Source of the DNA: JAMLHH01 sp037189845
GTDB taxonomy: Bacteria; Bacteroidota; Bacteroidia; Chitinophagales; JADIYW01
Length of the DNA stretch: 64,000 nucleotides
Direction: 5' to 3'
Assembly (NCBI GenBank): GCA_037189845.1
Contig: JBBCIS010000009.1
Coordinates: 62,001 to 126,000, forward strand
A program made the translations under genes and the position numbers. A model generated the notes under the pieces. The model ran no database searches. It had not been told where the DNA came from and saw nothing but the letters and a program-made list of their open reading frames with translations. Numbering within the stretch: the first letter of the stretch is position 1; every line of letters starts with the position of its first letter. This document shows positions 34,324-44,200 of the stretch, in pieces.

Positions 34324-35514
34324 ATGAAAGCATTTCCCATGCTCAATAGCTTCCGCTTTTGTGCTGCTATGGGCGTTCTGATTCAACATGTTGAAGAAGT
34401 TAAAAAACATCTGAACTGGATACATTTATTTGATTACGATGCTGTCAGATTTTTAGGAAATGTATGTGTCACCGGATTCTTCGTTTTAAGTGGATTTCTG
34501 ATTACATATCTGTTATTTCACGAAAAAAAGCAGACAGAAAACATTCAGATTTTTTCCTTCTACTGGAGAAGAATTGTCCGTATCTGGCCATTATATTATT
34601 TCTCTGTTTTTCTGTATAAAATCATTCTTGTACGTCTTCCTTTGGAGAGCAAGCACCTGATTTATACCAACTCTTCATTTGCTATTGAGACGGTCATCCC
34701 TTTTGTTGAAATCAGCACCACAATGGAATGGATTCTTCTCTTATGTCTGCTGCCACAGCTTTTGATTGCTTTTGGTAAAATATTTTTTCCGTTTCATTTG
34801 TGGAGTATCGGTGTAGAGGAATTCTTCTATGTATTCTGGCCGGTATTTATTAAAAAATGCCAACAATACAGACGGGCATTTATCTTCGTTATCGCCGGAT
34901 ATATGCTTCTAAGTCTGGGCGTTTTTGCCATCTGGCTGATTCTCAAAAAAACCGGATCAAACTACACAAATCACTTTCAGGCAGGAATCTTTTTTATGTA
35001 CAGCCAGCGAATCAGCTGCATGGCAATAGGTGCATTAGGAGCAGAAGCACTGTTCTTTAAAAGACATGAAATGCTGGCTTTCATTATGCAAAAAAAGATG
35101 CTTGTAATTGCTCCGCTTCTATTATTTACAATGACACTGTCAGGAATATTGTTCCCGGTAATTATACCGGAGATCTACAGTATCCTGTTTATCATAATTA
35201 TTATACAGATCATTCATCTGCCGGAAAGATTCCAAAGTAACCCACTTTACCGGACTACCGAAAAGCTGGGGACTTATTCCTATGGAATTTACATGTACCA
35301 CCCTTTCTGTATAGTATTAGCTTTTGAAGTGCTCAGAAAGATGCAGTTCAGTAATACTATTTTCAGCAACTATTTTATTGTATATGCTGTCACTTGCTGT
35401 ATCACATGGAGTATAGCATTTTTGTCATTCAGGTTTTTTGAGACACCTATACTCCGGCTGAAAAATTTAAAATTCAGAAGAGAAGAAACACGAGTATCTG
35501 TTCATAGTTCCTGA
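34324..35514 (+). CDS. Acyltransferase family (acyltransferase_3) membrane protein
   Basis: 396 residues with about ten membrane segments. The N-terminal NSFRFCAAMGVLIQHVEEV contains the Arg and His typical of the family, and FSFYWRRIVRIWPLYYFSVF is the conserved R-R-xx-RIWPLYY motif. FHLWSIGVEEFFYVFWP also matches. It moves acyl groups such as acetyl onto surface polysaccharide or lipid. Monocistronic between two inverted repeats. Confidence 0.88.
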   Translation: MKAFPMLNSFRFCAAMGVLIQHVEEVKKHLNWIHLFDYDAVRFLGNVCVTGFFVLSGFLITYLLFHEKKQTENIQIFSFYWRRIVRIWPLYYFSVFLYKIILVRLPLESKHLIYTNSSFAIETVIPFVEISTTMEWILLLCLLPQLLIAFGKIFFPFHLWSIGVEEFFYVFWPVFIKKCQQYRRAFIFVIAGYMLLSLGVFAIWLILKKTGSNYTNHFQAGIFFMYSQRISCMAIGALGAEALFFKRHEMLAFIMQKKMLVIAPLLLFTMTLSGILFPVIIPEIYSILFIIIIIQIIHLPERFQSNPLYRTTEKLGTYSYGIYMYHPFCIVLAFEVLRKMQFSNTIFSNYFIVYAVTCCITWSIAFLSFRFFETPILRLKNLKFRREETRVSVHSS

Positions 35515-35536
35515 GTACGGGCTGTTCCCCAACTGC

Positions 35537-35556
35537 CCGGAAAGGGTATTTTCCGG
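35537..35556 (+). terminator. Hairpin after the acyltransferase gene
   Basis: CCGGAAA (35537-35543) pairs with TTTCCGG (35550-35556). Outer bases GAGTA near the stop codon can pair with TACTC at about 35559-35563, extending the stem. No long U-run follows. Confidence 0.5.
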
Positions 35557-35703
35557 AATACTCAACGAACTATAATTGTGGGTGTAAAATTGTTAAACGA
35601 CAGATGTAAGCAATCATTAAGCATTAAAAAATACCAAAACCTTACAACTAACTACTGACCACTAGCTACTTACTTGATCTAATACGATATTATTATGCTT
35701 CAA

Positions 35704-35778
35704 CGCAGCAGGGATGGCAGTGATATCCTCTGTGTAGTCCCACATAGTTATCGGGACGGACAGATACCAGCGTGGTAT
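35704..35778 (+). repeat. Dispersed Bacteroidota-type intergenic repeat, copy 2
   Basis: Positions 35710-35736 match the minus-strand reading of the element at 20825-20916 at 22 of 27 positions (AGGGATGGCAGTGATATCC against AGGGATCGCAACGGTATCC, then CTCTG-GTA). The rest is more degenerate. It lies beside the end of the ABC-F gene, overlapping no coding sequence. Confidence 0.55.
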
Positions 35779-35784
35779 ATTGTT

Positions 35785-37692
35785 TTATTTGCTTTCGTAT
35801 TCCAGCTGAAGCGATTCCCACTCTTCCATTACCTTCTCCAGCTCTTGCTGCTTCATCTTATGCTTGTTGGCATCAGCGTTGTTGTAGCTTGCTGCTAAAT
35901 CCGATTCTATCTTTTTGATATCTTTTTCCAGATCGTTGATACGGGTCTCGGCTTTATCTATCTGGTTCTTGATTTTTTTCAACTCTTTATCCCTCGCATC
36001 ATTTTTAGGATTGTTTGCCTGAGCAGATGTCGATACCTGAGCTGGTGCGCCTTTACTGTCTGATTCATATTCACGGAAGCTCTCCAGTTTTTTCTTCTCA
36101 AAGAATTCAGAAATATCTCCTATATACTCTTTGACTTTACCCTCGTCAAACTCAAAAACTTTATCAGTCAGTCCTGTCAGGAAATCTCTGTCATGCGATA
36201 CGATGATCACGGTACCTGTATATTCAGAAATCGCCTGTTTCAATCTGTCTTTGGATATCATATCCAGGTGATTGGTGGGCTCATCCAATATCAGGAAGTT
36301 CGTCGTCTGCAACAGTAGCTGGGCAAGACATACTCTCGCTCTTTCTCCTCCAGAAAGCACAGAAATTTTCTTATCTACATCTTCTCCGGAAAACAGGAAT
36401 GCACCTAAGATATTTCTACAGGCTTTGACCATTTCATGCGGAGCTTCATCCTCCATATGCTTAAGAATGGTCTTTTGTTTCGGAAGATTTTCTGCGTGGT
36501 GCTGGGCAAAATATCCCATCGCTACATTATAACCTTGGGTAACTGAACCACCCGAAGCTTCTATCTCGCCTGCAATAATACGAGCCAATGTAGTTTTACC
36601 CATACCGTTTTTACCGACAAAGGCGACTTTTTCACCTTTATTGATTTCCAGCGTTACACCGTCAAAAACATGCTTAGGCCCATAAGATTTTGCAGCGTCT
36701 TTGACCTCCACTACTATTTTACCGGATGGCTGACTGGCAGGAAAAGTAAATCTCATTGCACGATTGTCATGCACATCTACTTCCACTAAATCCATACGGT
36801 CCAGTTTCTTGGCCAAACTCTGAGCAAAAGATGCTTTACTCGCTTTGGCTTTGAAGCGGTCAATATTCCTTTGTATCTGCTTGATTTCGTCCTGCTGATT
36901 TTTGAAAGCAGCGATTTGCTGTCCCTGACGCTCCTCTTTCAGAATGACATATTTAGAGTAAGAAGCTTTGTACTCATTAAGCTTACCCAACTCCACCTCA
37001 AAAGTTCTGTTGGTAACATTATCCAGGAAAGTTCTGTCGTGGCTCACCAAAAGCAATGCTCCTTCGTAAGTAGTCAAAAATCTTTCCAGCCAAAGGATAG
37101 AATCTATATCCAAGTGGTTGGTAGGCTCATCCAGCAATAACAGATCCGGTTTTTGCAACAGAATTTTTGCCAGCTCAATTCTCATCGCCCATCCTCCTGA
37201 AAATTCAGATGGAGCTTTTTGAAAATCTGTTCTTGAGAATCCCAAACCCGTCAGAATTCTTTCTATGTTTTCATTGATCTCATGATAACCCAGATAATCC
37301 AGTCTCGCATGAAAATCCACCAGGTCCTGTGTCAGCTGCATATAGCTGTCGCTTGAATAGTCTGTGCGGGTTTCCATTTCCTTTTCAATATTCTGCAGCT
37401 TTCTCTCCAGCTCTATAGCTTCATTGAATGCAGAACGGGCTTCTTCCCAGAGCGTAGGCTGAATGTGCCCGCGGATTTCCTGTTTCAAAAAACCAATAGT
37501 ATAATCCGAAGGATAAGCAATTTTGCCCCCTTCAGTAGAGATGTCACCACTGACAGCTTTGAGCAGGGTAGATTTCCCGGCACCATTTTTACCAACCAGA
37601 CCAACCCTGTCACCCGGCAAAAGCGAGAATGTTGCTTTGTCCATGATGACTCTGCTTCCAAAAGCAATTGTAAGATTCGTTACCTGTAACAT
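35785..37692 (-). CDS. ABC-F family ATPase
   Basis: 635 residues with two ATP-binding cassettes and no membrane segments. Walker A sequences are GKNGAGKST (about 36-44) and GKNGMGKTT. The signatures are FSGGWAMRIELAK and LSGGERARVCLAQ, and both are followed by LLLDEPTNHLD or LILDEPTNHLD. The C-terminal 80 residues are a charged coiled coil (KKIKNQIDKAETRINDLEKDIKKIE) as in Uup-like members. ABC-F proteins act on ribosomes in translation or resistance. ATG overlaps the gldC stop codon by one base, so it is co-translated with gldC. Confidence 0.92.
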   Translation of the reverse strand: MLQVTNLTIAFGSRVIMDKATFSLLPGDRVGLVGKNGAGKSTLLKAVSGDISTEGGKIAYPSDYTIGFLKQEIRGHIQPTLWEEARSAFNEAIELERKLQNIEKEMETRTDYSSDSYMQLTQDLVDFHARLDYLGYHEINENIERILTGLGFSRTDFQKAPSEFSGGWAMRIELAKILLQKPDLLLLDEPTNHLDIDSILWLERFLTTYEGALLLVSHDRTFLDNVTNRTFEVELGKLNEYKASYSKYVILKEERQGQQIAAFKNQQDEIKQIQRNIDRFKAKASKASFAQSLAKKLDRMDLVEVDVHDNRAMRFTFPASQPSGKIVVEVKDAAKSYGPKHVFDGVTLEINKGEKVAFVGKNGMGKTTLARIIAGEIEASGGSVTQGYNVAMGYFAQHHAENLPKQKTILKHMEDEAPHEMVKACRNILGAFLFSGEDVDKKISVLSGGERARVCLAQLLLQTTNFLILDEPTNHLDMISKDRLKQAISEYTGTVIIVSHDRDFLTGLTDKVFEFDEGKVKEYIGDISEFFEKKKLESFREYESDSKGAPAQVSTSAQANNPKNDARDKELKKIKNQIDKAETRINDLEKDIKKIESDLAASYNNADANKHKMKQQELEKVMEEWESLQLEYESK

Positions 37693-38039
37693 TATCTTCT
37701 ACCTCTTTCTTCCCAAACGTGCGTTTTCTCACCCAGCTGCTCACAAAAAGCTTTGATCTCACTAATTACAAATGGATTTCCTGTTGCTTTATGATAACTG
37801 TCTGCCATACTCAGTAATCTCTGAAAAAAGTGCGTATGCATTTCATCTATCTGCATATCCTTTGTCCAAAGATCTATTGTCATTGTATTTTTTTCCTCTC
37901 CGTCCCAAAGTGCCACCATCATGGTTTTGCTTTTCTGTACTCCTGCTTCAGGATTGTCGCTAGCTGACCATTGTATAGTTTCCGGCATATTGTGATCATC
38001 GAGCATCACATTAAAGGTTAGTTCCGTTTTACGGGGCAT
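37692..38039 (-). CDS. gldC: Gliding motility protein GldC
   Basis: 115 residues from the ATG at 38039 (MPRKTELTFNVMLDDHNMPETIQWSASDN); a longer frame to 38069 adds an unlikely decapeptide. GldC family features are the cytoplasmic beta-rich body, WSASDNPEAGVQKSKTMMVALWD and the C-terminal helix near NPFVISEIKAFCEQLGEKTHVWEE. GldC assists gliding in flavobacteria but is not essential there. It is transcribed with the ABC-F gene, 1.5 kb from gldJ. Confidence 0.88.
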   Translation of the reverse strand: MPRKTELTFNVMLDDHNMPETIQWSASDNPEAGVQKSKTMMVALWDGEEKNTMTIDLWTKDMQIDEMHTHFFQRLLSMADSYHKATGNPFVISEIKAFCEQLGEKTHVWEERGRR

Positions 38040-38256
38040 TTTCTCAAAGTTTGCACAAAGATAAGTCATTCATCCTTTGCTCAAAAAGTTATCGTTTGAT
38101 TTATCTTATTCATAATGTTAGAATCAAAGGTCAAAAATTCTGAATGGTAAATACTTAATTGTAAATGGCTGACGCTCGCTATCATTAACAATTAAAACAT
38201 TTAATCCATGAGAAATCCATATCTAAATTATAAGTTACGTTAAGTACATTTGATTT

Positions 38257-39186
38257 ATGAAAAAATCTTTCATACTCGTATTTCTGATCATCGTACTCAT
38301 TCCGGTATTGTATGCAGCATTTCGTCCTAATGAAATACTCTCCAAGGATTTTGTCAAATCCGAAATTACAACTCCACATTCCAGATTCATCCAATGGAAA
38401 GGAAATAATATTCATTACACAGATGAAGGAAGTGGTCCGACAATACTGATGATACACGGTCTGGGAGGATCTTTTTACAACTTTCAGGGATTGGCTGATC
38501 AACTGAAAAATGAATACAGAGTGATCAGAGTAGATATACCCGGCATGGGACTTTCGGACTTCAACAGTTGCTCCAGCCAGACGGATTTTTTCGCAGAATA
38601 CACAGACTTTTTCAAATCTTTCATAGAGCAGGTCCATATAGATTCTATGTATCTGATGGGTAACTCATTAGGTGGAATGATGAGCTGGATGATCACTACC
38701 AGATTTCCTGATAAAGTAAGAGGTATGGTTCTCATCAATAGCGCCGGATATGAAATGGAACAAATTTTAGCAAATGCAGCAGGCCCGCTCAGATGGAAAT
38801 GGTTCGGACAGATTCTGGAAAGAGGCATGCCCCGATTACTGACAGATTATTGCTTATGGCATCCTTTTGCCGACAAAAACAAAGTCAACCCTGCGGAATA
38901 TGGACTAACATACAATTTACTCAACAGAGAAGGCAATATCCGTACTCTTACATCTCTTGCTACTTGCGGGCAGAGACCTGATACAACATTAATACAGTCT
39001 ATAAAAGTACCTACACTCATCATTTGGGGACAGGAAGATGTCATCATTCCTGTCGCACATGCAGAAAAATTTCATAGAGATATCCCCGGCAGCAAAGTCA
39101 AAATCTATAGTCCCTGCGGACACATGGCTATGATGGAATTCCCGGAAGAAGTGGCAGGTGAATTCAAAAAGTTTTTCAATCCGTAA
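38257..39186 (+). CDS. Membrane-anchored alpha/beta hydrolase
   Basis: 309 residues. The first 22 residues are an uncleaved anchor or signal (SFILVFLIIVLIPVLYAAF). The hydrolase fold has MIHGLGGSFYNF (oxyanion), nucleophile GNSLGGMMSWM and the final His in SPCGHMAMMEFPEEV, with an Asp in IIWGQEDVIIP. This is a complete catalytic set. Substrate class cannot be told; ester or epoxide hydrolase is possible. TACATTTG at 38245-38252 lies too close to the start to be trusted as its promoter. Confidence 0.85.
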   Translation: MKKSFILVFLIIVLIPVLYAAFRPNEILSKDFVKSEITTPHSRFIQWKGNNIHYTDEGSGPTILMIHGLGGSFYNFQGLADQLKNEYRVIRVDIPGMGLSDFNSCSSQTDFFAEYTDFFKSFIEQVHIDSMYLMGNSLGGMMSWMITTRFPDKVRGMVLINSAGYEMEQILANAAGPLRWKWFGQILERGMPRLLTDYCLWHPFADKNKVNPAEYGLTYNLLNREGNIRTLTSLATCGQRPDTTLIQSIKVPTLIIWGQEDVIIPVAHAEKFHRDIPGSKVKIYSPCGHMAMMEFPEEVAGEFKKFFNP

Positions 39187-39513
39187 CATTCTCTTCCACA
39201 GACTTATTTCTGTTCAGAGCATTTCTTCCACTGATGTAATTACCTCCCGCTTTGGGAACCAAGGTCGTTTCTATCTAATTGTCTACAGATATAGCTCTGT
39301 ATTAGCTTCTATAATTTTAAAAGCCAGACTATTTCCTTTACTATTACAAAGCATTTATGACCTTTATTTTGAAAAGCATTCGCTACTACCGGATAGAGCT
39401 AAAATCTATCTAAAGTATCCTGAATAAATCCGGTTCATCGCTATCCACAACATGAAACGTCTATTTAATGTATCAGATATAATGTTTTCACCAGCAAATA
39501 GTACAAAAACAAA
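39187..39513. other. Intergenic region with no recognised feature
   Basis: No credible gene. A short plus-strand frame overlaps the hydrolase end but has random composition. I see no repeat or RNA fold before the gldJ terminator. Confidence 0.5.
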
Positions 39514-39514
39514 A

Positions 39515-39538
39515 AAGACCGTCACAATGGACGGTCTT
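39515..39538 (-). terminator. Rho-independent terminator of gldJ
   Basis: AAGACCGTC (39515-39523) pairs perfectly with GACGGTCTT (39530-39538). On the minus strand the stem is followed by a T-run (complement of the A-run at 39506-39514). Confidence 0.85.
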
Positions 39539-39556
39539 CTATAAAATCGTTCGAAT

Positions 39557-41062
39557 TTATTTTCTTGCTTTTGCGTTTTTCGCCTTAGCCTTTTTGCTTT
39601 CAGAGAAATTATTGCCTCCTCCTTTGCCGCCATCACGTGATCCTAATCTGATCATTGCGCAACGGAAGCCAATGGTAGCAGAAGACTGATCCTGATTCAG
39701 GTATCTTCTTGTTCCCGGTGATAACCAAAATGCTCTGTCAGCCCATGAACCACCTTTGTAAACCCTTGCTTTATCGCTGATCAAAGTAGTTTGTTCCTCG
39801 TATAAAACTTTAGAGCGCTCGTCACCATCACCATAGTTCACAGCATATGCATCTCTATAGTTTCTGCGATTCTCCAGCTCTTCCTCAGGTTGAACTATCA
39901 TCTGGAGTCTTCCGGTCGTTTCATCTAATTCAGGTACATTAGATTCATCAGTTTTTACTTTCATGAAAACGTTACCTCTGAATGTATTCAAGTCCATAGC
40001 ATCTGCGAAAGTCATTGGTCTGTAAACGTCTTCAACCCACTCAGATACGTTACCTGCCATATTGAAAAGGCCAAAATCGTTAGGCATATTTGCATAAACA
40101 TCAGAAGTAATCTCTGCTTTATCGTTTAAAGCACCTGCAAGACCCATGTAGTCTCCACGGCCTCTTTTGAAGTTAGCCAGCATCATACCCTGATTCTTAT
40201 TGTGCTTTTGATATCTCACCGTAGCACCATCCCATGGATAGATTCTTCTGTTCGCCACTACCTCTTCTCCTTCAATTGGCTGTGTACCTTTCAGTGCAAG
40301 AGCTGCATATTCCCATTCTGCTTCTGTAGGAAGTCTGTATTCCGGTAGTACAATACCATCAGACATGGTTACAGGTCTTGTACCTTCTCCGTTAGGATTA
40401 TTGTCTTTTATCGTTTTCTTACCTTGTGCACCCTGATACTGACCGCTCATATAAGCGCCTGTATTAAAGTTATTTGCACCTTGCTGATCTGAAGAAAATT
40501 CCAGATAGCCGTTCTGGATAAGCAACATTTCATTTACCCTGTCCGATCTCCACTGGCTGTAATCTCTCGCTTGTTCCCAGGTAACACCTACTACAGGATA
40601 ATTATCATATGCAGGGAATCTGAAATACTGGGTTACATATGGCTCATTGTAAGCCAATTCTGAACGCCACGCCAAAGTATCCGGTAATGCTTTACGCACA
40701 ATCTCCGGATTGTCTGTTCCGAAAACATTTTCAGTCCAGTATAAATATTCTCTGTAGTGAACATTCGCAACTTCTGTCTCATCCATATAAAAAGAAGATA
40801 CAGTTACTCTTCTTGGAATATTATTGTGCTCATAAGTCACGTCCTGTTCGGTAACTCCCATTACAAAAGTACCACCTTCAATCAAAACCAAGTTCGGACC
40901 GGTTTTTTGCTCTTTATTTTTAGCAACACTAAAACCTCCCCACTTAGGATCGTTGTAGTTCCATCCAGTCGCATTTGACTTTTCTTTTTTGTTACAACCA
41001 GAGAGCACCAACCCCATCACTGCTACCCCTAGTAATCCTTTCGTTAATTGACGAGCTATCAT
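39557..41062 (-). CDS. gldJ: Gliding motility / T9SS lipoprotein GldJ
   Basis: 501 residues from the ATG at 41062 (MIARQLTKGLLGVAVMGLVLSGC); a longer frame to 41137 precedes the signal peptide with an unlikely sequence. The lipobox Cys is residue 23. The body is a formylglycine-generating-enzyme-like fold: GGTFVMGVTEQDVTYEHN, YRLPTEAEWEYAA, FDMAGNVSEWVEDVY-type motif (FNMAGNVSEWVEDVYRP) and the terminal IGFRCAM. GldJ stabilises the gliding/T9SS machinery in the outer membrane of flavobacteria. The basic tail KKAKAKNAKARK is short and of unknown role. It is divergent from porU. Confidence 0.93.
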   Translation of the reverse strand: MIARQLTKGLLGVAVMGLVLSGCNKKEKSNATGWNYNDPKWGGFSVAKNKEQKTGPNLVLIEGGTFVMGVTEQDVTYEHNNIPRRVTVSSFYMDETEVANVHYREYLYWTENVFGTDNPEIVRKALPDTLAWRSELAYNEPYVTQYFRFPAYDNYPVVGVTWEQARDYSQWRSDRVNEMLLIQNGYLEFSSDQQGANNFNTGAYMSGQYQGAQGKKTIKDNNPNGEGTRPVTMSDGIVLPEYRLPTEAEWEYAALALKGTQPIEGEEVVANRRIYPWDGATVRYQKHNKNQGMMLANFKRGRGDYMGLAGALNDKAEITSDVYANMPNDFGLFNMAGNVSEWVEDVYRPMTFADAMDLNTFRGNVFMKVKTDESNVPELDETTGRLQMIVQPEEELENRRNYRDAYAVNYGDGDERSKVLYEEQTTLISDKARVYKGGSWADRAFWLSPGTRRYLNQDQSSATIGFRCAMIRLGSRDGGKGGGNNFSESKKAKAKNAKARK

Positions 41063-41266
41063 TATTTTATTTGATACTTTATTTTTCAGAAGAACAAAGA
41101 TATTTATAACATTTAGTAATTCAAATACTCTTTCCACACTAAAACTTCGTTAAAATACAGTTTATTTTGTATTTGTTACATGTTGTACTGTAAAAAATAA
41201 GTATCGATTCCATTATTTACTATCTCAATCTTTATCTTTAACGAAACAAGCTAACTATTATTATAA

Positions 41267-44200
41267 ATGTTGAGCGAGAAATTATTGTCGGCCATCAGCA
41301 ACAAAATTCTTTTGGTTGCATTCCTTTTATGCTCGGTTTCTGCCAAAGCCGAAGATTTTCAGATACTTTGGAAAGACAACTCAGAAAACCTTTCTTTCAC
41401 AGGAGCAGCCTTCTCTTCTCAATATAATTACCTGCCAGTATTCAGTTTTCAAAAAAATGGAAATATCAGTCTTTCCGGAAATATTCAGGTCATCAGCAGT
41501 AAAAAAATATCTGCTGATCTGCTTAACAGAGAGCAGCTGGAGGTTATTAATGAGGACTGGCAGATAAAAATCCAGCATGGTATCCAAAACAGATCCGTTA
41601 TCAGTACCGTTGAAATTCTGCCTTTCAGAAAATCAGGCAATGAGATTGAAGTCCTTGAATCTTTTAGCATTCAATTTAATCATAACAATTCTGCGAGAAC
41701 CGCCCAAGCTACACAGCAATATGCAAGTAATTCCCTGCTGGCATCCGGCAACTGGTATAAAATAGGTGTAGAGAAAAATGGTGTATATAAAATGGATGCC
41801 GCATTTTTTGAAAAACTTGGCATCAATGTTCAAAATATACAAGCCGGAGAAATCAAGCTTTATGGCCATAGAGGCGGTATGCTACCGGAGCTGGCCGGAG
41901 CTGAAAGAACAGATGATATCAGAGAAATTCCTATAAAGGTATACGGACAAGGGCAAAGCCTGGAAGTTCATGCCTATCTCGAAGGTCCTGAGTCCTGGAA
42001 GTATGATGGTACCAGTCAGACTTTCAAGCACACAAAAAACCTGTATACAAACCAGAAATCATACTTTATTACCATTAGCGGAGGACAGGGCCTAAGGATC
42101 AGCACCCGTCAGGATATCTCAGACAATGCCGATAAAACCATTCAGATATTTGACGATTATCAAAATGTAGAAGATAATGAAGATAATCTTCTGGAATCAG
42201 GAAGAATCTGGTTAGGTCACGAAATTGCGGCCAGCAATCAATTGCAATATAATTTCAGCTTTCCTAATATACTGAGCAGTACTCCGGCAAAAATCTCACT
42301 GGGGCTCGCAGCAAAATCAACGACATCTTCCAGCTTATTTCAGGTAAGCTCCAACAGCACTGTACTTAGAAATATCACCATCTCATCTGTAGGAAGCTCA
42401 TATCTCGCTAATGCAGCCAATTATTCAGAAACATCTTTCACCCTGAATAGTCCGGGAAGCACAATTCCTATCCTCATCAATTATAACCGACCGGATTATA
42501 ACTCCAAAGCCTGGCCGGATTTCATTACTATAAATGTTCAGAGAAACCTGATATACAATCAGGAGCCTTTGCAATTCAGATCTGTGCAATCAGTAGGTAC
42601 CGGATCAATCTCACAATTTCAGATAGGAAACTGGAACAGTAACTTAGCCGTTTGGGATATTACTGATCTTTTTAATATCCAGCAAATCAATGCAGGCAAC
42701 GGAACTTTTAAAGCTAATACAAGTATTTTAAGGGAATTTATTGCATTTCAGACTCCCCTGCTCACTCCTATAGCTATAGGTAAGATCAACAATCAGAACC
42801 TGCATGCTTTAGATCAGGCAGATTATCTCATTATCACAAGAAAATCCCTTCTTTCACAAGCAAGAGCGATCGGGGATTTTCATTTACAGCAAGAAGGATA
42901 TTCTTATCATGCGGTAGATGCTGAAGAAATATTCAATGAATTCTCTTCCGGTAACAATGACCTTACTGCTATCAGAAACTTTGTCAAAATGTTTTATGAC
43001 AGAGCGGTTTCAACGCCCGGTACTGCTCCAAAATATCTTTTGTTGTTCGGCAACGGAAATTTCAATAACAGGGAACTGGGTGAATTTTTATTGCCGTCTT
43101 ACCAAAGCTCGCAATCCTTCCAAACCGTTGAGACTTATGTAACAGACGACTATTTTGGTTTTCTGGATGACACTGAGGGTGCAGATGTCATCAATACCAC
43201 TACGCATCTCTTAGATATTGCCGTTGGCAGGATCACTGTAGACAATATCGAAAAAGCTCAGATAGCAGTAGAAAAGATCAAAAGATACTATTCTCAGGAA
43301 GCATATGGCGACTGGCGTAATCATGTGGCGTTTGTAGCCGATGACGGAGATAATAATATTCACATCAGAGATGCCAATGAGGTAGCTGATATTATCCAGA
43401 ATCAATACCTTAATTATAATGTGACTAAAATCTATCTGGACGCATTCAAACAACAATCGGTTTCCGGAGGACAAAGATATCCTGACGTCAACGAGGCGCT
43501 TAACAATAAAATTTATACAGGTCTGTTTTATCTGAATTTTGTGGGTCATGGTGGTCCCAACGGATTGACAGACGAAAAAATCCTGACTTTTGACGATATC
43601 AATCGATGGAGCAATAAGGAAAAGCTTTTTCTGTTTTGTACAGCTACCTGTGAATTTACCAGATTTGATTTACCGAACAGGTACTCCGCCGGTGAGCGGG
43701 TACTATTAAAAACAGACGGCGGTGCTATTGCATTGGTCAGTACAACGAGATTGGTTTTTTCTGACAAAAACAGAATTATCAATGAAAACTTCACCAATCA
43801 GCTGATGCAGGCATCTGCCAACAGAGACAGAACATTAGGAGATATCTTTCTGAGGACTAAAAATGCCACCAACACCAGAGAAAACAACAGAAAATTTGCA
43901 CTTTTTGGTGATCCGGCATTAAAGCTTTCTTTCAGCAAAAACGAAATTGTAACTACAGAAATTCTATCCCATTCTGTTCCCAGCGATACTATTAAATCCC
44001 TGGCAAAGGTTACGATCAAAGGTGAGGTCAGAGAAAACGGACAGCTATCCAATAATTTCAACGGGATTGTCAATATTACTGTATATGATAAAATGGCTAT
44101 TCTAAGCACATTAAGTAATAAGACTGAAAGTCCGAAATACAATTTCAATGCAAGAAATAATATTTTGTATAAGGGCAGAACTCAGAGTCAAAACGGCAAA

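Noticed and set aside
39158..39427. 89-codon plus-strand open frame
   Set aside because: Overlaps the end of the alpha/beta hydrolase gene and has random composition.
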